From NCBI GenBank assembly GCA_930990555.1, contig CAKNPW010000010.1, positions 1 through 56,690 of the forward strand: a stretch of 56,690 nt of DNA, given 5' to 3'. Within the stretch, counting starts at the first letter, position 1; each line of letters begins with the position of its first letter. Source of the stretch: an uncultured Clostridium sp. (lineage in GTDB: Bacteria > Bacillota > Clostridia > TANB77 > CAG-508). Positions 28,296-35,985 of the stretch are shown here, piece after piece. Below the pieces are notes generated by a model. That model did not search any database. It saw only the letters and a list, made by a program, of their open reading frames with translations, and was not told where the DNA came from. A program made the translations under genes and the position numbers.

Positions 28296-31200
28296 ATGAG
28301 AAGTAAAACTAAAAAATTAATGGCAATGGTATGCTTAATATTAATTTTATTAACTGCTTTGCCACTACAAACTTTTGCAGCTTTTATTACAGATATAAAT
28401 TCAAATGCTAAATTTGGAGTTATATCAGGAAGTTTAGCAAACTATGGACATGAACTTCATTATGCAGATTATGATGGAACAAGATATTTAGTATTTTGTA
28501 CTCAATATGGAAAAACAAGTCCAAATGGTGGAGAATATACATACAATGGAGATTTTATAGTTCAATATAAGGAAAATTTACCTCAATATGAAAAGGTAGC
28601 AGAAATGATTTATTTTGGATACACAATGAATTATGGATATGGTATTCCAACAACTGCAGATGCAATTCGAGCTGCTTGTTGTACTCAACAATGGGTATGG
28701 GAGTATATTCATAATAATATAGATGGAAGCACAAGTGTACCATCAAGAAGTAGCTGGAACTCAAATTATATGTCAGCAACGCATTATTCAAATTGGAAAG
28801 CTAAAACAGAACAATATTATAACTTATATCACGGAAATACATCTTTTAATGGAACAACCAATAGAGCAACAATAGGTCAAACTACAACTTTAAGTGATAC
28901 AACTGGAAGATTAGCTTCATATCAATCATTTAGTCAAAATGTAAATGGAATAACATTTAGTCATAATCAAGGAAGCAATGATTTATCTATAACAGTTGAT
29001 AGTAATTGCACTGCTGATAGTGTAACTTTTAATTCAAAAGATTATGGATTATATCAATTAATGCCAAATGGAACACCTTATAATAGTTCGACAATGTCAA
29101 ACTATGTTTATATTAAATTTACAAGTGGAGCAGTTCAAAATGTAATGTTTTCAAATTATGTTGATCCATCAGCTTTTAGTGTAACTGTTGAAGTTGAGTA
29201 TGGAAATGCTTTAGTAGTAAAAACAAATTCAAATGGTGATACTTTAGCAGGATGTACTTTCGAATTATACAAAGATGAAAATTGTACTCAAAGAGTCAGA
29301 ACAGGAACTACTGATAGTAATGGAAATATACATTTTGAAAGATTAGCACCTGGAACATACTATGTAAAAGAAACAAAAGTACCAACAGGATATTTGTTAG
29401 ATGATACTGTTCAAAAAGTTGAAGTAAGAGTAAACGAAACAACAGAAATATCTTTCAAAAACTATGAACCAACAGGAGAACTTAAATTAATAAAAACTGA
29501 TAAAGAAACAGGAAGAGAAAATAGAGTTGATGGAACTAGCCATCACGGAGATGCAACAATAGATGAAACAAAATACACATTATATGCAAAAGAAGATGTA
29601 TATAATGTTGCTAAAACAGTTAAATATTTTTCAAAAGATGAAGAAATTGCAACTTTTAAATTTAATGGTAATGGAATAGCAACAATAGATTTAAAAACGA
29701 AAAGTGAAACAGCAGAATTAACAACAGATGGAGAAAATTTAAAAGGCTTACCAATGGGAGAATATTATGCAAAAGAAACTAAAGTTCCAGAAGGTTATAT
29801 GCAAGATAAAGAAATTCATCAAATAACATTTAAGTATAAAGATATGAATACGAAAGTAATTAATTTAGAGGATACTTTTGAAAATACAGTTCAAAAAGCA
29901 AAATTTGAAGTAATTAAAGTTTCTTCAATTACAAATACTACAGCTCCAATAGTAGAAGGAGCAGAATTTACTGCAATACTTACAAAGTATGTTGACTTTT
30001 ATGGTAGTTTTGATGAAGCATTAAAACATTTAGACGAGTTTGCAGAAGATGAATATTCAGTATTTAAAACAGATGCAAAGGGACATGGAGTATCTGGTTT
30101 ACTAGCTTATGGAAATTATACAGTCAATGAAACATATTGTCCATCAGACAAAATAAATCCAGTTCAAGAGTTCTATGTAACTATAGATAAAAATAGCGAT
30201 GGAGTAATTAAAGAATTGGTAGAAAACGATACACCATTCCAAAGCTATATAAAATTAGTTAAAACAGACAAGAATACGGGAAAAACTGTTACATTCTCAA
30301 ATACTACTTTTTCATTATATAAATTAAATGAAAGAACTAATGAATGGGAAAGAGTTTCTTGTAAATTAGGAAAAGAAAGTTTTGATAAATGGACAACAGA
30401 TGAAAACGGTATTGCATATACAGAAACAAAATTAGATGCAGCAACATACAAAGTAGAAGAAATTAAAGTTCCAGAAGGATTTTTACAATTAGATGAAGAA
30501 TGCACTTTTGAAATTAGCAGAAGTAATGATACATTAGAATATGATAAAGACAATGATGCTTATATAACTGTAACTGTAAAAAATGAACAGCCAACAGGTA
30601 CTTTAATTGTAGATAAATCAGTTGCAGTTAGAAAAGAGGTAGATAAAACATTAATAGGAGATATTAGCGATTTATCTGGAATTGAGTTTAAGCTAACAGC
30701 TAAAAATGATATTTTAGATATGGCTGATGGTAGTGTAATTTATAAAAAAGGACAAGAAGTAAAAAGATTTAACTTAGACAAAGATGGAAATTACACTTTA
30801 AAAGATTTACCTATGGGAGAATACCAACTACAAGAAACAAAAACTTTAGAAGGTCTAGTATTAGATGAAACTATCTATGATGTGGTATTTACTCAAAAAG
30901 ATTTAACTACAAAAGTGTATGAAGAAAAGAAAGATATTTCAAATGATACAACAATATTTGAATTTTCAAAGACAGATATTACAGGAGATAAAGAATTAGA
31001 AGGAGCAAAATTACAAGTTATAGATAAAGATGGAAATATTGTAGATGAATGGGTATCTGGAAATAAAGCACACACAATAGAAGGCTTAAAAGTTGGAGAA
31101 ACATACACATTAAGAGAAGAAATTACACCAGAAGGATATGTAAAAGCAACAGATATTGAGTTTACGGTAGAAAATACTGGAGAAATTCAAAAAGTAACAA

Positions 31201-31925
31201 TGATAGATAAAGTAGTAGAAGTAACTAAAACAGACCTTACAACAGGAGAAGAATTAGAAGGAGCAGAATTAAAAGTAGTAGATGAGGAAGGCAATGTAAT
31301 TGATGAATGGGTATCTACTAAAGAACCTCATATAGTAAAAGGATTAGAAGAAAATAAATCTTATAAATTAATCGAGGTTACTGCACCTTATGGCTATGAA
31401 ATAACTGAAGAAGTTGCTTTCATGGTATCACAAGACAAAGAAACTCAAAAAGTAGAAATGAAAGATATGCCAATCCTAAAAAATGTAAAAGTAATTAAAA
31501 TAGATGCTGATACAAAAGAAATAATAAAAGATAAATTCACTTTTGCAATTTATGAAGATCCAGAATGCACAAAATTAATAAAAGAAGTAAAATCTAATAA
31601 AGAAGATGGATTTGCTTTATTTGATGAATTGAGATATGGTACATACTATATTAAAGAAACAAAAGCACCAAAAGGATATGAATTATCTAACAGAGTAGCA
31701 AAAGTAGAAATAAATGATAAGGGAATTTTTGTAGATGATGGAAAAGTAGAAGAAAAAGATGGTACAATAGAATTTACTTTTGAAAATAAGAAAATTGATG
31801 TTCCAAAAACAGGAGATAATAGTCATATAGAATTATTAGCTGGAATAGCAATTCTTTCTTTATTAGGTATAACTTATGTGATTATTCGTAAAAACAAAAA
31901 GAATAAAAAAAATAAGAAAAATTAA
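28296..31925 (+). CDS. Thioester/CnaB-repeat cell-wall-anchored adhesin
   Basis: A 1209-residue surface protein. Signal peptide ~1-29. Thioester domain: Cys68 in YLVFCTQYG and Gln131 in CCTQQWVWEY are placed as in TQxA thioester adhesins, which bond covalently to host amines. After residue ~295 there are about eight SpaA/CnaB-like repeats, each with an E at a ..YYVKETKVPTGY-type strand and an LVKTDK-type lysine, so intramolecular isopeptide bonds are likely. C-terminus: VPKTGD sorting motif (residue 1169), hydrophobic helix, and a KNKKNKKN tail. VPKTG departs from LPxTG. The gene is an ICE accessory; no sortase is in the window. Confidence 0.93.
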   Translation: MRSKTKKLMAMVCLILILLTALPLQTFAAFITDINSNAKFGVISGSLANYGHELHYADYDGTRYLVFCTQYGKTSPNGGEYTYNGDFIVQYKENLPQYEKVAEMIYFGYTMNYGYGIPTTADAIRAACCTQQWVWEYIHNNIDGSTSVPSRSSWNSNYMSATHYSNWKAKTEQYYNLYHGNTSFNGTTNRATIGQTTTLSDTTGRLASYQSFSQNVNGITFSHNQGSNDLSITVDSNCTADSVTFNSKDYGLYQLMPNGTPYNSSTMSNYVYIKFTSGAVQNVMFSNYVDPSAFSVTVEVEYGNALVVKTNSNGDTLAGCTFELYKDENCTQRVRTGTTDSNGNIHFERLAPGTYYVKETKVPTGYLLDDTVQKVEVRVNETTEISFKNYEPTGELKLIKTDKETGRENRVDGTSHHGDATIDETKYTLYAKEDVYNVAKTVKYFSKDEEIATFKFNGNGIATIDLKTKSETAELTTDGENLKGLPMGEYYAKETKVPEGYMQDKEIHQITFKYKDMNTKVINLEDTFENTVQKAKFEVIKVSSITNTTAPIVEGAEFTAILTKYVDFYGSFDEALKHLDEFAEDEYSVFKTDAKGHGVSGLLAYGNYTVNETYCPSDKINPVQEFYVTIDKNSDGVIKELVENDTPFQSYIKLVKTDKNTGKTVTFSNTTFSLYKLNERTNEWERVSCKLGKESFDKWTTDENGIAYTETKLDAATYKVEEIKVPEGFLQLDEECTFEISRSNDTLEYDKDNDAYITVTVKNEQPTGTLIVDKSVAVRKEVDKTLIGDISDLSGIEFKLTAKNDILDMADGSVIYKKGQEVKRFNLDKDGNYTLKDLPMGEYQLQETKTLEGLVLDETIYDVVFTQKDLTTKVYEEKKDISNDTTIFEFSKTDITGDKELEGAKLQVIDKDGNIVDEWVSGNKAHTIEGLKVGETYTLREEITPEGYVKATDIEFTVENTGEIQKVTMIDKVVEVTKTDLTTGEELEGAELKVVDEEGNVIDEWVSTKEPHIVKGLEENKSYKLIEVTAPYGYEITEEVAFMVSQDKETQKVEMKDMPILKNVKVIKIDADTKEIIKDKFTFAIYEDPECTKLIKEVKSNKEDGFALFDELRYGTYYIKETKAPKGYELSNRVAKVEINDKGIFVDDGKVEEKDGTIEFTFENKKIDVPKTGDNSHIELLAGIAILSLLGITYVIIRKNKKNKKNKKN

Positions 31926-31936
31926 TTGATATATAT

Positions 31937-31976
31937 GAGAGATTGACATTATTTTTTAGTTAATCTCTCTTTTTTT
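31937..31976 (+). terminator. Adhesin terminator
   Basis: GAGAGATT (31937-31944) pairs with AATCTCTC (31962-31969), followed by a run of eight Ts. Confidence 0.85.
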
Positions 31977-31985
31977 GTTTATTTC

Positions 31986-32015
31986 TTGAGAAATAATCGA
32001 AATATATGTTATAAT
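31986..32015 (+). promoter_or_regulatory. Promoter of the 32073 small gene
   Basis: TTGAGA (31986-31991), 18-bp spacer, TATAAT (32010-32015), about 58 bases before the next start and just after a terminator. Confidence 0.65.
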
Positions 32016-32072
32016 TTTTTTAGTGTTTTAAAAATATAAAATACTAATTTTAGAATTAAGGAGAATATAAAC

Positions 32073-32249
32073 ATGGGATTATTTAGTAATAATAATGATG
32101 AATTTAATGTTGGAGATAAAGTTAGAGTTAAATACAGAGGACAAGAAGGATATATAATAGATAAAAATGATAGTTTATACATGGTTTCTCTTGATGATGG
32201 AAAATATGTAGATTCATATTCAGCAGACCAATTAGAAAAATGTTGGTAA
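32073..32249 (+). CDS. Small SH3-like protein, 58 residues
   Basis: Start ATG follows AATTAAGGAG. The product MGLFSNNNDEFNVGDKVRVK, then YRGQEGYIIDKND and VDSYSADQLEKCW, has the short beta-strand pattern of KOW/SH3-like barrels (GDKVRVKYRGQEGYI). It is probably a nucleic-acid- or protein-binding module. It has its own promoter and is the first gene of the first cargo block, 27 bases ahead of the SRPBCC gene. Confidence 0.7.
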   Translation: MGLFSNNNDEFNVGDKVRVKYRGQEGYIIDKNDSLYMVSLDDGKYVDSYSADQLEKCW

Positions 32250-32276
32250 TAAAAATAGTAATTTATGGAGGTTAAG

Positions 32277-32675
32277 ATGATTAAATCAAATATAAAAAAG
32301 CAATTTTCTTGTGATAAAAATAAATTGTGGAATATTATTACAGCTAATTCAAATTATAAATGGAGAACAGATTTATCTAAAATAGAAATAATAGATGAAA
32401 CACATTTTGTTGAATATACTATAAATAACTTTCCTACATATTTTACTATTACTGCAAAAGAAAAGTTAAAAGAGTATAAATTTGATTTAGAAAATGCTAA
32501 TTTAAAAGGTAAATGGATTGGTATTTTTAAAGAACTTCCAAATGGTAATATTGAACTAGACTTTACAGAAGAAATAGAAGTAAATAATTTTATTATGAAA
32601 CTTTTAGCAAAGTCTTATTTAAAGAGTCAACAGAAAAGATATATGAAAGATTTAGAAAAAGAGTTAAATAAATAG
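32277..32675 (+). CDS. SRPBCC (START-like) family protein
   Basis: A 132-residue protein. The frame opens at 32265, but that ATG is inside the ATGGAGG ribosome binding site, so the ATG at 32277 is used. It has the typical SRPBCC pattern: strand IKKQFSCDKNKLWNIIT, W in NYKWRTDLSKIEII, a central beta sheet ending GKWIGIFKELPNGNIELDF, and a long C-terminal helix. These folds hold hydrophobic ligands; ligand and role are unknown. Part of the 32.0-33.3 kb cargo run. Confidence 0.8.
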   Translation: MIKSNIKKQFSCDKNKLWNIITANSNYKWRTDLSKIEIIDETHFVEYTINNFPTYFTITAKEKLKEYKFDLENANLKGKWIGIFKELPNGNIELDFTEEIEVNNFIMKLLAKSYLKSQQKRYMKDLEKELNK

Positions 32676-32698
32676 TAAGTTGTAGGGGAGATTTATGT

Positions 32699-33313
32699 AT
32701 GGAAAAGTGGTTAAAATGGGCAATAGAAATTCAAAGTTTAGCACAAGCAGGACTTACATATACAGATAATGTATATGATATAGAAAGATATGAAAGATTA
32801 AGAGAAATAGCAGCAGAAATAATAGAAGAAAAAAGTAATATAAGTTTGGAAAAAGTAAAAGATTTATTTTGCAACGAAAATGGTTATCAAACACCTAAAA
32901 TAGATACAAGAGCCGCCATATTTAAAGATGATAAAATTTTACTAACTCACGAAAATAATGGAACTTGGTCATTGCCTGGTGGCTGGTGTGATGTTTTAGA
33001 ATCTGTTGCAAGTAATACAATAAAGGAAGTAAAAGAAGAAACTGGATTAGATGTAGAAACAATTAAAATAATTGCAGTCCAAGATAGAAACAAACATAAT
33101 AAACCTATATATGCTTATGGTGTGTGCAAAATATTTGTATTATGTAATGTTATTGGTGGAGAATTTATTGAAAATATTGAAACGACAGAAATTAAATATT
33201 TTTCATTAGATGAGATACCCAATAATTTAGCAGAAGAAAAAACAAATAATGAACAAATTGAGATGTGTTTTAAAGCATATAAAGATGAAAAGTGGCAAAC
33301 ACAATTTGATTAA
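32699..33313 (+). CDS. Nudix hydrolase with YjhB-type N-terminal domain
   Basis: A 204-residue protein. The ~55-residue helical N-terminal domain (KWLKWAIEIQSLAQAGL, DIERYERLREIA) is the Hydrolase_N_2 type of YjhB-like ADP-ribose pyrophosphatases. The Nudix box runs from GGWCDVLE to KEVKEETGL, matching GX5EX7REUXEEXGU with Lys in place of Arg. It should cleave a nucleoside-diphosphate-X compound in the cytoplasm; ADP-ribose-like or nucleotide-sugar substrates are plausible. TAGGGGAG selects this start. A terminator follows. Confidence 0.92.
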   Translation: MEKWLKWAIEIQSLAQAGLTYTDNVYDIERYERLREIAAEIIEEKSNISLEKVKDLFCNENGYQTPKIDTRAAIFKDDKILLTHENNGTWSLPGGWCDVLESVASNTIKEVKEETGLDVETIKIIAVQDRNKHNKPIYAYGVCKIFVLCNVIGGEFIENIETTEIKYFSLDEIPNNLAEEKTNNEQIEMCFKAYKDEKWQTQFD

Positions 33314-33333
33314 AAAATTACAATTTTGTAAAT

Positions 33334-33373
33334 AAAAGTAATAGATTTTACAAAAATATCTATTGCTTTTTTT
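33334..33373 (+). terminator. Terminator after the Nudix gene
   Basis: AAAAGTAATAGAT (33334-33346) pairs with ATCTATTGCTTTT (33358-33370) apart from one G-U, then Ts. Confidence 0.8.
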
Positions 33374-33436
33374 ATACCAATAAAGTATAATAAGTATGAA
33401 AAGTATAACAAATGAAATTCAAAGGAGACATGTAAA

Positions 33437-33631
33437 ATGGAAAAAGATAAATATGTAGGAATCTGTAAAGTAGGAGAAAAAGGGCAAATTGTAATACCAG
33501 TAGAAGCAAGGAAAATATTTGATATAAAACCTGGAGATTCTATTATTGTATTATGTGATAAAGAAAGAGGGATTGCCCTTGTAAAGTCAGATATAATAGA
33601 AGATTTAGCAGATGATATATTAAAGAAATGA
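33437..33631 (+). CDS. AbrB/SpoVT-family DNA-binding protein
   Basis: A 64-residue swapped-hairpin regulator. The AbrB fold is seen in GICKVGEKGQIVIPVEARKIFDIKPGDSIIV (quoted here by its hallmark parts KGQIVIP, ARKIF and PGDSIIVL). AAAGGAG precedes the ATG. Its TGA at 33629-33631 overlaps the ribosome binding site of the alpha/beta hydrolase gene, so the two are coupled. It probably controls its own operon. A toxin-antitoxin role is not indicated, because the partner is an ordinary hydrolase. Confidence 0.92.
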   Translation: MEKDKYVGICKVGEKGQIVIPVEARKIFDIKPGDSIIVLCDKERGIALVKSDIIEDLADDILKK

Positions 33632-33641
33632 GGTGGGTAGA

Positions 33642-34610
33642 ATGTATTTAGTAAATAAACAATTTAGAACAAGTGATAACAATATAATTAACTATTATGA
33701 AACAGATAATAATAATAAGCCTATATTGTTAATTATCCATGCTCAAGGAACAAATGCAGTTAGTTATTTGAAAGTTGCAAAAGATTTGTCTAAAAACTTT
33801 CATTTAATTTTGGTAGATTGCTATGGGCATGGCAAAAGTTCTCATAATAGAGAAAAATATAATTTAGTAAGTCAAGGACATGATTTAATTGAATTTATAC
33901 AAACTATTACTAATGGTAATATCTCTGTATTAGGACATTCATCTGGAGGACTTATTGCTTGTTATATTGCTTCAAATTCTACTTCTTGCAGTAACTTAAT
34001 ATTAGAAGATCCACCATTGTTTTCAAGCAATGGAAAAAATAGAGTTAATTATTATAACTATAAAGACCTATCAACTGTGTGTCATAAATATATAAATCAA
34101 GACAAAGAAAATGATTTTGTATATTATTATTTTATGAATCAATATTGTTGGAACTTCTTTCCTGAAGATTCAAGAGATAAAATAAAAAATAAATTAGGAG
34201 AACTTGCATTAAAATTTAGAAGAAAACACCCAGATAAGACCTTAAAAGTTCCTTTTTGGCCAAAAAAATTTTTAGAAGGATTTAATGGCTTAAATGATTA
34301 TGATCCATACTTTGGAGAAAATTTTTATAATGACTCATTTAATAGCAATATAGATTATAAAAAATTACTTTCAAATATAAAATGTAATACTTTATTTATG
34401 AAAGCAAAGACTACAATAGCTGATGATGGACTTGTTCAAGGAGCTTTAACAGATGAAGATTTAAAACAAGTAACTAGACTAATTAAAAATATTAAAGTAG
34501 AATATTTTGATTGTGGACATGGAATTCATACTGAAAAGCCAAAAGAATTTATAAAAAGTGTAAATGGAACATTAACAAGAAAAATATCAGAACAAGATAA
34601 AGAAAGATAA
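33642..34610 (+). CDS. Alpha/beta hydrolase
   Basis: A 322-residue alpha/beta-fold hydrolase. The frame opens at a GTG at 33633, but that lies inside AGGTGGG, so ATG 33642 is the start. The nucleophile elbow is GHSSGG (~residue 98), the oxyanion strand IIHAQGTN, the post-strand DCYGHGKSS, and the catalytic His in DCGHGIHTEKP. A helical cap lies between ~125 and 240. The acid is probably the Asp in TIADDGL. Substrate unknown. It is paired with an AbrB regulator in a two-gene unit. Confidence 0.9.
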   Translation: MYLVNKQFRTSDNNIINYYETDNNNKPILLIIHAQGTNAVSYLKVAKDLSKNFHLILVDCYGHGKSSHNREKYNLVSQGHDLIEFIQTITNGNISVLGHSSGGLIACYIASNSTSCSNLILEDPPLFSSNGKNRVNYYNYKDLSTVCHKYINQDKENDFVYYYFMNQYCWNFFPEDSRDKIKNKLGELALKFRRKHPDKTLKVPFWPKKFLEGFNGLNDYDPYFGENFYNDSFNSNIDYKKLLSNIKCNTLFMKAKTTIADDGLVQGALTDEDLKQVTRLIKNIKVEYFDCGHGIHTEKPKEFIKSVNGTLTRKISEQDKER

Positions 34611-34646
34611 ATTACAAGTTATAGAAGGGATTGGAGGAAACAATAT

Positions 34647-35062
34647 ATGAAGAAAAAGTACGTGATTATTACTTGTTTAGTATTACTTATATGGTTCTTT
34701 TTGGATATGATAGGGGTTAAATTTGGAGATAAATATCTTGTTTCCAATCATTTTCAGAAGATGGTGTATTCTTTATTATTTATACTATATTGGTATTGCT
34801 ATTTATATTTAAAGAGAAAATAGGAAAATATGTTTTAAATATATGGCTATTTTTATGGTTTATAACACAATTTTTTTCGCATTGGTATTTTACCATTATA
34901 GGACAGGGGCTAAATAAAATAGAATATTTAAAAAGTAGTATAAAACTAATTAAAAGTACAACTGGATATATTCCAGATGTTTATCACATTATTCTTCATA
35001 TTTTAATTATAACTTCATTTATTAGTTTAAATATATATTTACTAAAAAAAGATAAACACTAA
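34647..35062 (+). pseudogene. Frameshifted multi-pass membrane protein
   Basis: From ATG 34647 (TTGGAGG upstream) the frame reads MKKKYVIITCLVLLIWFFLD, then SNHFQKMVYS, and stops at 34823 after 58 codons. From about 34760 the +2 frame continues as DGVFFIIYTILVLLFIFKEK to 35062 with three more hydrophobic segments. Adding one base near CATTTTCAGAAGAT (for example restoring CAAGAAGAT) gives a continuous ~138-residue four-helix membrane protein. So this is a single-base deletion, real or an assembly error. Function unknown. Confidence 0.72.
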
Positions 35063-35086
35063 ATTACAAAATGAAAGGTTGAATTG

Positions 35087-35665
35087 ATGATGAAAATGAA
35101 CAGAAACAAGAAAATAATTATTGGTATTTTAATTATTTTGATTATAGTTATAGGTATAATTTTTGCATACAAAGTAATTGAAAATAGTGTTACAAATAGG
35201 GCAGACTTTAATTTTACAGTTGAAAATATTAGCTCTAGTCCGGTTGAAACAGTAGATAATCAGAAAGATGGAAAAAAGTATTATAAAGAAATAGATAATA
35301 TTAAATTAGAATTAAATATCCCAAATAGTTGGAACTACGAAGAAACTATACAAAACGAAGAAAATGATTTTTATAAATATGCTTTAAAATTATATAAAAA
35401 TAATGAAAATCAATATGCAATGTTATATTTTTACAACGATCCATTTGGAGTTTGTGGTACAGGTAGAACATCAAAAAATATCATTTTAAATAATGGTAAA
35501 GAAGCTACTGTAGGCTATTATGGTGAAAATAAAAATTGGGCGGATATTTCATTTTATGATACAAATAAAAATATAGCAGTTATGAATTATGGATTAATTG
35601 ATGAAGATGCTGATGAAGCAATTCAATTTATAAAAACAATAAATATTACTGAAAATAATATATAG
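35087..35665 (+). CDS. N-anchored extracellular protein
   Basis: A ~192-residue protein. Several ATGs lie at the start; GAAAGG at about 35073-35078 fits ATG 35087 best. One N-terminal anchor (IIIGILIILIIVIGIIFAY) precedes an extracellular domain of ~150 residues with IKLELNIPNSWNYEE, AMLYFYNDPFGVCGTGR and DADEAIQFIKTINI, a pattern like surface proteins with a PsbP/Mog1-like fold. No lipobox. It may work with the neighbouring frameshifted membrane protein. Function unknown. Confidence 0.75.
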   Translation: MMKMNRNKKIIIGILIILIIVIGIIFAYKVIENSVTNRADFNFTVENISSSPVETVDNQKDGKKYYKEIDNIKLELNIPNSWNYEETIQNEENDFYKYALKLYKNNENQYAMLYFYNDPFGVCGTGRTSKNIILNNGKEATVGYYGENKNWADISFYDTNKNIAVMNYGLIDEDADEAIQFIKTINITENNI

Positions 35666-35704
35666 GTAACTACAAAATTACAATTTATAGAAAGTATTAA
35701 ATGA

Positions 35705-35733
35705 GTTAGATAAAATATCTAACTTATTTTTTA
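35705..35733 (+). terminator. Terminator before the helicase operon
   Basis: GTTAGATA (35705-35712), AAA, TATCTAAC (35716-35723), followed by TTATTTTTT. Confidence 0.8.
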
Positions 35734-35757
35734 TGCCTAAAAAAGAGAGGTGATAAA

Positions 35758-35985
35758 ATGCCAAGAAAAAAAGAAATTACAAGGAATGATACATACGATA
35801 AGTTAATCAATATAGGTAAAGCAAGTGAAAAAGCTATTTCTAATTTGAAAATTGAAGATTTAAAAGACATAACGAATGATCCACATGTTTTAAATATAAT
35901 AAAACTTCGAGAATGTATAAAAAATCATAATACATTAGAGTATTTTAATTATAAGCAAAAAGAAGAAAGAAAGGAGGAAAGTTAA
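35758..35985 (+). CDS. Small hypothetical protein ahead of the helicase-methylase
   Basis: A 75-residue basic, helical protein ([20 protein letters not shown], ending [10 protein letters not shown]). AGAGAGGTGAT precedes the ATG. Its final base overlaps the start of the giant helicase gene, and a GGAGG inside its end serves as the ribosome binding site of that gene, so the two are coupled. Unknown function; small accessory genes at this place occur in related ICEs. Confidence 0.75.
   Translation: MPRKKEITRNDTYDKLINIGKASEKAISNLKIEDLKDITNDPHVLNIIKLRECIKNHNTLEYFNYKQKEERKEES

Noticed and set aside
33437..34610. AbrB plus hydrolase as a toxin-antitoxin pair
   Set aside because: The partner is a normal alpha/beta hydrolase with full catalytic motifs, not a known toxin fold.
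34790..35062. Stand-alone 90-residue membrane protein
   Set aside because: It has a poor start and no ribosome binding site; it continues the broken 34647 gene after a one-base shift.
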